Below, in pieces: positions 55,260 to 64,000 of a DNA stretch of 64,000 bases (positions within the stretch are counted from its first letter, which is position 1; every line of letters starts with the position of its first letter). Below the pieces are notes generated by a model. That model saw nothing but the letters and a program-made list of their open reading frames with translations. It was not told the origin of the DNA and did no database searches. The DNA is from Epiperipatus broadwayi (lineage: Eukaryota > Onychophora > Udeonychophora > Euonychophora > Peripatidae), in contig JAQFVV010006306.1 of the NCBI GenBank assembly GCA_028023455.1, positions 2,879,001-2,943,000 of the forward strand, in the 5' to 3' direction. A program made the translations under genes and the position numbers.

Positions 55260-55601
55260 TACAATGATTGTTCAATAACTACTCTTTCTTATTGCATTGC
55301 CAAATATATTCCATATAATATTAAATCATCCATGTATTTTACTACTGTTACACAATGTTTTATTTACCATCCTCTTTTACAGTTTCGATTGCCCCTGCAA
55401 TCTTCTTCAGAACCTTTAAAAAATTTAAAATTTGAAAAAAAATTTACATTTGAATTTAAAAGTTTTAAGTTAGGAGATATAAAAAGTTCTGAAGAAGATT
55501 GCAGGGGCAATCGAAACTGTAAAAGAGTGTGGTAAATAAAGCATTGCGTAACAGTAGTAAAGAGCATGGATGATTTAATATTATATGGTACAATGATTGT
55601 A
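55260..55601. mobile_element. F-family hairpin element with 12-bp TSD
   Basis: TACAATGATTGT lies at 55260-55271 and again at 55589-55600. The left tail TTTCTTATTGCATTGCCAAA precedes the arm CCATATAATATTAAATCATC. The right arm ends GATGATTTAATATTATATGG. The central arms CGATTGCCCCTGCAATCTTC and GAAGATTGCAGGGGCAATCG are perfectly complementary. The arm symmetry creates two mirror-image open frames on opposite strands with nearly the same peptide start, an artefact of the inverted repeat. Confidence 0.85.
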
Positions 55602-57548
55602 TATTAGATGGCATAATATGCAAAGATGTTTTTCAGATTAATAAAGATGGATCTTCTTTAATACATACATGGAAAGAAGAAATGGGTATCACTGATACCT
55701 GGAACCATTCAAGGAATTAAACTGCTAAATATGGGATAGATATGTTTGTATAATAATCATCAATAGCTGAATAACTAATATCTAATATGGATCTTAAATG
55801 TTTGCAAGAGAAGTTACAGATAGGTTATTTAGGAAATTTATTGGAGTGGTATTGTGAAGATAGACTATGGATGAGATAAACTGAATTAAGTTTCAAAAGA
55901 TATTTAACTTGCAGTGTATTGATCATTGTTTTGAATGATGATCTAAGCGATTTATTATATATATACTGTAACGGTATAAAATGAGAGCAATGGAAAGATA
56001 CAGTTATGTATCTAAATTGAGGTACATATCTATCACAAAGAAAAATTTAATATAATACAAGATAGACTCATTGATATGCCTTATGAATCAAAGCTTCAAA
56101 ATTATAAGGGTGTAAAATGTTCAAGAGATAGAGACTCTTCTAAACCAAACTAAATAATTGAAATTTATAATATTAGAAAAAAAAATTGAGACAAAAAATA
56201 AAAGAACATGTCCTAGCTTCAAATCCCTAATTTATATCTATAGAATCAATAATAAAAATAATAAAGAATGCTAGCTCTTATTAATGTCCTATAAATTATG
56301 GAATAGGGACTTAAAATAGCACTAACTAAATAACATAAATACATAATGACTACATGTACAATCTAAAATTGATAACTCTATAACAGTTGATAATCAATCC
56401 ATAATAGAATAAATGAATAAGGGTTTAGCAAGCTTTTATAAATAAGATGCTCTAAAATCCACATTTGTATAATATTCAAGATTTATTGTTAAATTTACAA
56501 TTGGTATTTATTTTGGAATAACCCTTAAGCTGTTGTTTGTCTAATTATGTTATATTCAAAAGCATGGAAAATACTGAGATCAATAACTAATAGAATTTTG
56601 TTATAAAATTTATTGATAGCTTTGACATCAATAAGCAACCTTGATTAATTGTTAAACACCAATGTAATGATAATATTTCTACTATTCACTAGTTACATTT
56701 TATGTATCCTTGTTTATTTTTTAATATTAATTATGATTGCTACATCTTATATTTATTAATATAAATAAAATCCATAATATATATGTGTGGACTTTGCACA
56801 CAGGTAATGAAGCTGATAACAGTAAATAAAATAAATGATATTCTACAATTTAATCAGCTGAACGCTTTCGGGGGATTCATACTCCCATATTCATAGCTAC
56901 TAGAATGTTGAGAACTTTATCAATGTCTATGCAAATGTGTTTTATATGCCAATGAAATAAAGCTTTAACTAATATAAATAAACTCAAATTTCAAATTTAA
57001 TGAATAATAATGATAATTTATTTACAATAGACAATGGAAAAAAAATTTTAAATTAAAAATATATTATAGGGATTAAAATACTATGAGGTTACGTATGTTT
57101 GAACTATCTAGTGATGTTAGACAAATTTATTCCAAAAACGAGGAAAATACCCATCTGCATATTAATTTCAGCTGAACCACGTATAAAATTATGAAGTAAG
57201 TCCTAACTTGTTACAGTCTGTCCGCTAGACAGATACTGAACAAATCTAAACATGTTATTAAGCAAAAATCTACATCAATCACTAATCACAAAATTTAAAA
57301 GACTTATGATTTTCTTTTAAGTAACCACTTAAATATTCACTCACATGGAAAAAAACAAATTAAAATGGCTTTTAAATATAATAGTAATATTAAATCATAA
57401 ATAAAACCAAACAACCTGTAAATAGTGACTAATGTTCATCATCAAAAGTTCTATTGCTTTTTAGATTTCTTTCAGCAAGTTCAAAAAGAATATGTATATA
57501 ATCTATTAAGAGATTCCAATATTTGGAATGCAGTAATCTGACAAAAAA
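55602..57548. other. No firm feature
   Basis: Plus-strand readings near 55.6-56.1 kb (for example KEEMGITDTWNHSRN) suggest an old coding sequence with many stops, perhaps LINE-derived. I cannot assign it. The remainder is AT-rich and unstructured. Confidence 0.3.
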
Positions 57549-57647
57549 GAGTTAAAACAGGCAAAATTCTCCATACAGTAGTGCCACTCAGTGCAAGCAT
57601 AAGAAATTGTGATCATGTGATGTTTAGTGTTTTAAAAAAAAGAGTGC
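57549..57647. mobile_element. A-family short derivative
   Basis: CAGGCAAAATTCTCCATACA, GTAGTGCCACTCAGTGCAAG, then GTGATCATGTGATGTTTAGTG. AAAAAAGAGT occurs on both sides (about 57543 and 57637). One arm and the tail remain; the ribozyme is deleted. Confidence 0.7.
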
Positions 57648-58628
57648 AATATTTGAAGTTTATTTCAGTGGATGTTGTAGTAATTTCAAGTTAGATATTG
57701 AAGCATATTAATCCTTTTAAGGATTTTTACCATGTTACAGGTTATCATATATATCCTTACAATTTTGGTTTCATTGACATATATGTAAAACATGAATGCA
57801 GACAGATATTAATTTCCAAGGATGATTTTTAATATTGCAGCTATTAAACTTTCCATTTGAAATAGTTATCACTTTATTCTTCCATGTGTCAACAATCTGT
57901 AGGGATATGATATAGATAAACACACATATACAGATTTACCTTGAACATTTTATAATTATATTATTCCATTAGCAATTTGTTAATTTTATCTTTTGGCACA
58001 TGTGTATGTATACCCACATTGAACTTAAGCAAGCATTTTAAAATTCCCTTGCAAAACTTAGAACACTACAGCAAATGATAAATTCCATTTAACTATTGTT
58101 TTAAAACTTCTCAAAAAAATTTTGTTCTTTTGGGTGTCAGGTTTTTTTACCTACCCTCTCTACATATTGTTTTCTCTAAAACATCATTAAAATATGTACA
58201 CTGCATATATAAAAACATTTATTGTAAAGAAAATGTTATAAAAATATAGCACTCATTAAGGTGGCCAATACACATACAAGAACACAAGAATAAGCAGAAA
58301 AAAGAACCAACTTAAGTTCACGGGCTTATAGTTGTTTTTTTTTTTTATGGAATAATGAGGTCATCAATTTAAATTTCTTTGCCACCAATAGCCTCAAGCT
58401 ATTCCCTTTATTTAAAAAAATATTTCTCTTATTTAGTACAATCTTTCTTTTACAAATAAAGTTGTATCTCTAATAATGTGTCTTTTTAGGATTTTAAGTT
58501 TTAAAACAAAAGCATTTAAAAATATTATTACAATAATAACTTTTAAATCTCTTAAGATTAAAAAAGAGATAATACAACTGATTTATTTTTAAAACATTAG
58601 TATAAACATATTTTTAAACAAGCATTGC
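57648..58628. other. AT-rich DNA, nothing recognised
   Basis: No features found. Confidence 0.4.
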
Positions 58629-58828
58629 ATCTAGAACAGGGGTGTCCAACAAGTTGATCGTGATCCACCGGTTGATCGCAAAGCTAATTTTGGTCGATTG
58701 CGAAGTCAATCTGGCAAGAGCTGTCAGGTAATGAATGAAACAAATTAAGTCGAGGTTTTCAAGTTTTTTTGTTCTATTTTTTTTTTTCAATTCTAGATAG
58801 GTGAAGTCCACTAAGTCATATTATTAAA

Positions 58829-60204
58829 AATAATATGGTATTCGTCGAACAGCCACCATATCCCACTGGATGGTGTCATTTTCATGCTAAAACACATAAA
58901 AATGCCGTTTCCGCAGCCGACACGTTCGAACCCGTGTTTTCTATAATACAACTTTTTTGTTGTGCTACAGATTGCAGGCTGCTATGTTGCATGCGCAGTA
59001 CAGCATGTATGTTGCATAGCAGCAAATACATTTTCCGAATTTGCACAGTTTATAAAATGGTTACGGCTTGGTGTGAGGGTGTGTTTTTTTGAAATGGATG
59101 GAAATGTTGTTTTCATTGGATTTTTTTTTATTTTAAAGTATTGAAATGTTCAGATTTTGTAAAGTAATAATTAACAGACTTTTTACACTGTAGTATATTG
59201 AAGTTTTAAGTGGTAAATGTTGACGAGATATATGTATAAAGTGAGTTGTGTGTCAAGTAACGTACTGTTCATAACATTTCATGAGACAAACTAGATTGTA
59301 CCGTGTGTATATTTTTGAAATAAAAAAGAGCGTTAACACAAAAATATCCAATAAGAAAAGTACAATTGTACACTGTTTTTTTAAATGTCATAAAAAGCAT
59401 ATATTATAAACATGGTTAATAAGTAAAGAAGACATTTTATATATATATTTGTTGTTTAAAAAAGTTTTAGTTTCTTTCTTTTCTCCGACTACTGTTATAC
59501 TTTGTTGAATATAGTTTACTTTTATTGTTATCATTTATTTTATAGATGTTAGTAAAAAAAATATTTACAAAAATACGATTTTGATATTTTTTATTTTAGC
59601 ATTACAAACAACAGAACACTAAACCTAACCCTAAAACTAATAAACCTAACCCTAAAACTAACTAACAACTTTTACTTTTAGTTGTCATTCTATTTGAAAT
59701 AAAAAATAGCAGTAATATCTGTGTGTCTGTAAAAAAAAAAATTAAAACAAAGACTAAAAAAGTAAAAAATAGCGATAACACAATAATATCTGTAGAAATG
59801 AAATGTAAAAGGAAAACTAAGAAATTTAACTTTTTATTCCGATTATGAGTTTTTAAACAACAAAAAAACAAAGCCGTAACCCCAGTAAAAAAATCTCAGA
59901 TAGAAAATTGATTTTTCTAATAAAAAGCAAACTAAAAAAGACGAATCAAATTGTAATTTGTTTATTTTGTTTTACATTTATTATTATTATTATTTAATTT
60001 GTATACTTTATAATAAAATATAATATTTAAAAAAGACGATTTTCTTTTATTTTTATTTTCGCATTACAAAAAACATATCAAAATGATTATAATTAACGGC
60101 CAGGGAATGATCATATTTTATAGTTTAAGCATGAAAACTGCACCATCGAGTGGGATATGGTGGCTATTCAACGACAACCAATAATCGACGACAACCAATA
60201 ATAT
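58829..60204. mobile_element. TIR element nested in the hAT copy, 8-bp TSD
   Basis: AATAATAT flanks at 58829-58836 and 60197-60204. The left end GGTATTCGTCGAACAGCCAC and right end GTGGCTATTCAACGACAACC (60161-60179, with the last segment repeated up to 60196) are complementary, as are CCATATCCCACTGGATGGTG (58857) and CACCATCGAGTGGGATATGG (60141) and TTTTCATGC / GCATGAAAA. GG ends and 8-bp duplications occur in Merlin-like and some Mutator-like elements; I cannot decide. The 85-codon open frame at 58835-59092 lies largely in the TIR and shows no transposase motif. Confidence 0.8.
59612..59665. repeat. Short telomere-like CCCTAA repeats
   Basis: AAACCTAACCCTAAAACTAA occurs at about 59619 and again at about 59642, giving four C-rich units of a TTAGGG-type repeat interspersed with degenerate CTAA units. 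The array is too short and degenerate for a telomere. It lies inside the nested TIR element. Confidence 0.6.
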
Positions 60205-60570
60205 TTTTAATCTTGACTTAATGTAGCTAATTTGAATAAATGTTAATAATTATTCATGTTGCTTTAATTCCCCCAGACATGAGTTTTTTTTTGGCCTATT
60301 AAATAATTATTTTTCACTAGGTAGATATATAAAAATAGTATGTATTTCATAGCTCTCTCCACTTGTACCCGTTAAATGTTATTTTTTTATTAGATAGATA
60401 TGTAAACATAGTATGTATTTCACACCTCCCTCCACTTAGACTATGCCTATGACAACAAGTTGATCACCTATGATAAGTCGATCACCTATGACAACAAGTC
60501 GATCGCAATACATTTTAAAAATAAAAAGTAGGTCTTATGAACACAAAAGTTGGCCACTCCTGATCTAGAT

Positions 60571-62601
60571 TATTTGCGAACTCAAAATCAACACATGCAT
60601 ATATACAGAAAAACATGAAAATGTAATCATTATTCAGCTATTTACATCTAATTAAACATAAGGATAAGCAATGTTATTTTAACTTTTAAAAATGTATGTT
60701 CTTAAATTTAAGTGACCTTTAGAATAAGATGTCAAACCTATTGTGTATTATTTTCTTAAAAATAGAGAAAAGTAAAAAGTCTCAAATCATTTGTATATTA
60801 GTGTGATTAATAATGACTTAAGGTCAGACAAAATAAGACAAAATTAGATAAGAAATCACTTGATTTTAATAATCAATTGCTTTATATAAAATAAATAGCC
60901 TGGGTCTTACCAATATGGTACAATATATAGAAAAAAAGCCTTGTGACTTGTTGTAGGGATTGTTATATTTGTTTGCACATTGACATATATGTCTAAGTTT
61001 TTAATGACTTTCAAATAAAAATAAATGTAATGTTAAATATTTTCAAATTTTCATGTGCAATGCATAAAATAATGCTTTAGTCAGGTAGCCTATAACAAAT
61101 GTGTTTATCATACTATAATATTTTGTTAGAATTTCGTGGCATTTTAAAATTTATGCCTCTGTATAATTGTGTATAGTACATTTGTAATAGTTTTTATTGT
61201 ATTATAACCATTACCCTATTTTTTTTTACTATGAAGTTACATTGATTTGTCTTTAATTAGTGATTTATTATGTATTGGTATCAAACTAGGTGGAGAAGAA
61301 AAAAAATCAGATAATATTAATGATTGAAAAAAGAAAGTTTAATAAAGACAAAATTTATATATATATATCAGTAATAATTAGTTTAATATTAAACATTTTA
61401 TTGCAATTTAAATTTTCAACATGTGATGTTTTTTGTATTGCTTATTTATGATCAAGTGATTTTCTGGTATATATAAAAAATATTGTTGTCAAATGATAAT
61501 TAGCATATGACATCCTATTACAAAAATTTTACTGAATTTTTTGTTTGCTTTTTAACATATAATCTGATACTATTATAGGATAGAATAGTTTTTTTCTTTC
61601 TTTTTTTAGGAAAGCATTATATTCTCTAGTTTCTCTTGCTTTTTTACATTTACTACCTTTTACTCTATATAGTTATTGTAATTTATTATTTTTGAAAACC
61701 TTATTTATCTCAAAACTCTGCGTTAGTCATGTAACCAGAGATCTTGCGATATGATACATTTTTTTATTCAATTAAAATATTTAGACTGAATTGATAGCTA
61801 CGTTAAGAACAATAGTCCATTCTATAATTCTAGAAAAGTCTATTATTATCAGGAAAAGTAACCAATGAGTACCAACCAAATCTCCAGACTGATCGGTCAT
61901 TATCCTCTGCCAATGGGAAGTTTTCACTAACCCAAACCAAAAATCAGAAATTAGTTTGAAGATTTGGTTCACATTACTATCTTATGGATTACAACTCTTA
62001 ACGTAAATTTTAAGTATAAGACAGAAAAGTCATATGATTGATGCTTTGTTTAAACTGATTTTGAGGAAGGAAATGAAAGATGAGATTTGCGAGTACTTCA
62101 TACTTAAATTCCTCACGATGTTTTTATCAGAAAGGGCTCAAATAAAAGCCCATATCAGTAATATATGTTAGATATTGCTACCCATTAATAGGGTCAGATA
62201 TTAAGTTGTTGTTTTTTTACTTTTTGTAGTGTAGAGTACTAGAATGATAATCACAAGAACTAAAACTTACTGGATTAAATCTCAACCTACCATTTCTGGT
62301 ACATGAATGCCGTATGATTAACCATTAGATATTTTTTTTGTTAAAATGGTATGAAAAACAATACTTTCTGATAAATCAACTTTGATTAATTACATTTTAA
62401 TTTTACAACTAGTTTGATTCGGGAGTTAGTAGCAATGTACATACTGCATCATGAATTGTAAATTATATAATGGTTTGCACGAACTAGTTTAACATTATTA
62501 TAAAATCTGTATATAGTATGTATAAAAACTTGTATATATTAAATAAGAACTTAATTGTATTTTGTAATGATTCCCTTTTTTTTATATATATGTGTGTGTA
62601 G
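60571..62601. other. AT-rich DNA, probable intron or upstream sequence
   Basis: No coding similarity. It ends in a pyrimidine-rich tract (CCCTTTTTTTT near 62572) and ATATATGTGTGTGTAG, the acceptor of the exon that follows. If the gene extends upstream, this is intron. Confidence 0.5.
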
Positions 62602-62697
62602 ACGGAGCTATCCCAAAATTTACAAGCCTTGTCCGAAAAAGCTAAAAATGCGACAGAATTTATCGGAAAATTAAAAATGATGAGTGAACAAGTTCAG
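62602..62697 (+). CDS. Internal exon of an unidentified coiled-coil protein (partial)
   Basis: A 96-bp exon lies between a pyrimidine tract plus TAG acceptor (ending 62601) and a CAG|GTAAGT donor (62697/62698). Only the frame starting at 62602 is open throughout; the other two forward frames contain stops. It is a phase 0 exon of 32 codons, starting TELSQNLQALSEKAK and ending MSEQVQ. Hydrophobic residues fall in a strict 3-4 pattern (L3, L7, L10, A14, A17, I21, L24, then S28, V31), which indicates a continuous coiled-coil helix. Codon use and base composition are less AT-biased than the surroundings. I do not recognise the gene; neighbouring exons must lie outside the window or more than about 1 kb away. 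Confidence 0.85.
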
Positions 62698-63230
62698 GTA
62701 AGTCAATTATAAATTTTTTAATTACCATTTAATAATAATTATTTTTAATAAAAATATTGGAATAGTTAATTGCTAGAATTTGGTAAACAATTGAAATTGA
62801 TGTCGGTGAATTTAGTTACGTTACGAAGGAAGAAATGAGAGAGAACATATAATTTGGAAATTTTGACATGGAAGCCTTTAAATAAAGATATGACAAGATT
62901 ATATTATATTTTGAAATTGTTATGTAATGTGATGTAAGATACATGAAAATGTAAAAACTTGAGAGACGGCAAGATCATATTATATTTTGAATAACAGAAA
63001 ATATATTTTGAAATTATGTGTTTAATGGATTTAACATTAATTAATGAGATGTAAGATACATGAAAATGTAAGAACTAGAAAGATAAAATTTGGTAAGAAA
63101 ATCAGTATTAACAATTAGATATTCATAATCTTAACAAACATGATATGAATTTAAATTAAGATCTGCAAATCATGCTTAAAAATCTCAAACGAGAGGATAT
63201 GATTGCTATTCTGGAGTAGATGATACCAAA
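62698..63230. other. Probable intron downstream of the exon
   Basis: It starts GTAAGTCAATT. A near-duplicated phrase AAGATACATGAAAATGTAA occurs at about 62936 and 63054 with surrounding similarity, suggesting a diverged tandem duplication of about 115 bp. No second exon seen. Confidence 0.5.
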
Positions 63231-63341
63231 GAACAGTAATTTAAACCACTAAACATCACATGATCACCATTTCTCATCCATTGATTACTCTGGCTTCCAC
63301 TAATGTATGGAAAGTTTTTTGCCTGTTAGAACGGTAATTTA
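63231..63341. mobile_element. A-family short derivative with 13-bp TSD (one mismatch)
   Basis: GAACAGTAATTTA (63231-63243) and GAACGGTAATTTA (63329-63341) flank. The insert starts AACCACTAAACATCACATGA with TCACCATTTC, then joins CATCCATTGATTACTCTGGC and ends GTTTTTTGCCTGTT. One arm and the ribozyme are deleted. Confidence 0.8.
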
Positions 63342-63660
63342 CCAGGAAATTTTCAACTAACACATTATGTTTGAAGAATAGAAAGACTATGCAAATATTT
63401 AGAAATTATTCATTAAAGGAATTGAATATTTGGAATTGTGTAAGATGGTACAGAAAAAAAGTTAATAATGACATATATGGAAATATAATTTTGATATGGC
63501 ATATAAAGCTATATAAGAGGCTCAAAAATACGAAATAACATCATGGTATTGAACGTTGTTTTAATAATAAAAAGAAAACCTGACACCATTAATCATAGAT
63601 GGATGTCATCATGAAATTGCATAAGAGTTCCATAAAGAACAAAAAAATAAAGCAGCCTTA
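63342..63660. other. Probable intron, nothing recognised
   Basis: AT-rich spacer between two A elements. Confidence 0.4.
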
Positions 63661-63661
63661 C

Positions 63662-64000
63662 CTTAAACCACTAAATCATTATATGATAACCAATTGTGGC
63701 CAAAGAGTGATGGTGACTATGGTTATTTAAAAAAACCAAAGATACCAAATGTATAGATACTGAACTGGGTTCAGATCTATATAACTGAATGAGCTTGGAT
63801 TGAAAACATTATGTTTTTATTTTGGACCCGTTGCTTAATAATTGTCTAAAAAGGTAAAAGATGATTGCCTGTGTTAAATCCATAGATCTAAGTATAGTCC
63901 TCTCAGATCCAAGGTTTCTCACTGATGAAGGCTACAAGTTAGAAACTAGACTGGGAATATTGGAAAAATAGGCACAAGTTAGGGATTTTAATGTATAGAC
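63662..64000 (+). mobile_element. A-family element, runs off the window
   Basis: It starts with the family leader TTAAACCACTAAATCATTAT and contains the body also seen at 7.72-7.92 kb (GGTGACTATGGTTAT, CCAAATGTATAGATAC, GATTGAAAACATT), then the ribozyme block and the GGCAC..GGGATTTTA segment at the window end. The right arm and tail lie beyond 64000. Confidence 0.8.
63898..63966 (+). ncRNA. Hammerhead ribozyme, A family, cleavage triplet changed
   Basis: Core CTGATGA (63921-63927) intact; stem II GGC-TACAA-GTT with G-U pairs; GAAA (63941-63944) intact. The triplet reads GAC (63948-63950) instead of GUC, breaking the A15.1-U16.1 pair. Stem I CTCA/TGGG and TCCAA/TTGGA are present. Probably inactive. 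Confidence 0.65.

Larger units (their letters stand above)
58629..60570. mobile_element. Non-autonomous hAT element with nested insertion
   Basis: Left end CAGGGGTGTCCAAC (58637) and right end GTTGGCCACTCCTG (to 60562) are complementary at 12 of 14 positions. The flanking 8-mers ATCTAGAA (58629-58636) and ATCTAGAT (60563-60570) differ at one base. Subterminal TTGATCG / CGATCGCAA motifs repeat at both ends. Excluding the nested element, the hAT copy is about 560 bp. No transposase. Confidence 0.9.

Noticed and set aside
55332-55567. Two overlapping open frames on opposite strands with nearly identical peptide starts (M.FTTVTQCFIYH)
   Set aside because: They are mirror products of the two complementary arms of the F element, not genes.
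58835-59144. Cysteine-rich open frames after the hAT left end
   Set aside because: They start in the TIR of the nested element and show no transposase or zinc-finger spacing.
1-64000. CRISPR arrays, bacterial operons, ribosome binding sites
   Set aside because: None present; splice signals, LINEs and animal transposons show a eukaryotic genome.

Overview
The window is AT-rich nuclear DNA of a metazoan, by eye well over 70% A+T. Reasons: one spliced exon with consensus splice sites, decayed transposases and reverse transcriptases of animal superfamilies (hAT, mariner, pogo/Tigger, RTE-clade LINE, Penelope-like), tRNA-derived repeats, and no long open frame. An invertebrate is the most natural guess. 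I cannot name the species.

Only one piece of host coding sequence is well supported: a 96-bp exon at 62602-62697 (+) encoding 32 residues of a regular coiled coil. The rest is intergenic or intronic DNA built from nested mobile elements. Decayed coding remnants are: RTE LINE pieces at 1.2, 15.7, 16.8-17.3, 31.2-33.9 and 53.4-55.3 kb; a hAT transposase C-terminus at 4.9-5.5 kb; a GIY-YIG endonuclease of Penelope type at 6.1-6.5 kb; a pogo/Tigger transposase at 43.9-44.5 kb; and a mariner transposase at 52.5-52.9 kb. Non-autonomous DNA elements with clear terminal inverted repeats and TA or 8-bp duplications lie at 17.9-18.9, 19.5-19.8, 33.9-35.4, 53.9-54.7 and 58.6-60.6 kb.

The most notable content is a set of short repeat families (labelled A, C, D, E, F, G, H, R and S here). 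Most share one plan: two inverted arms forming a hairpin, an asymmetric tail on one side, and flanking direct repeats of about 10-16 bp. Five families (A, C, D, E, R) contain a type I hammerhead ribozyme fold: CUGANGA, stem II, GAAA, a very short palindromic stem III, a cleavage triplet, and a stem I closed by flanking sequence. Copies with every core base intact are at 12.75 kb (+), 31.95 kb (-), 32.55 kb (+), 39.2 kb (-) and 39.7 kb (+), with a near-intact one at 7.5 kb (+). Hammerheads are known in Penelope-like elements and retrozymes, and a Penelope-type endonuclease relic lies in the window. A linked system of ribozyme-bearing, self-complementary retroposons is therefore my main proposal.

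Layout: 0-15.6 kb dense A/F/H/S/R/E/G insertions with hAT and Penelope relics; 15.7-20 kb LINE tails and TIR elements; 20-30 kb mostly quiet DNA with scattered tRNA-like pieces; 30-35.4 kb a LINE broken by R elements and a TIR element; 35.6-43 kb satellites and the C, F and A elements; 43-53 kb pogo, D and mariner; 53-60.6 kb a LINE broken by a hAT element and an F element, then a nested hAT; 60.6-64 kb the exon and A elements.
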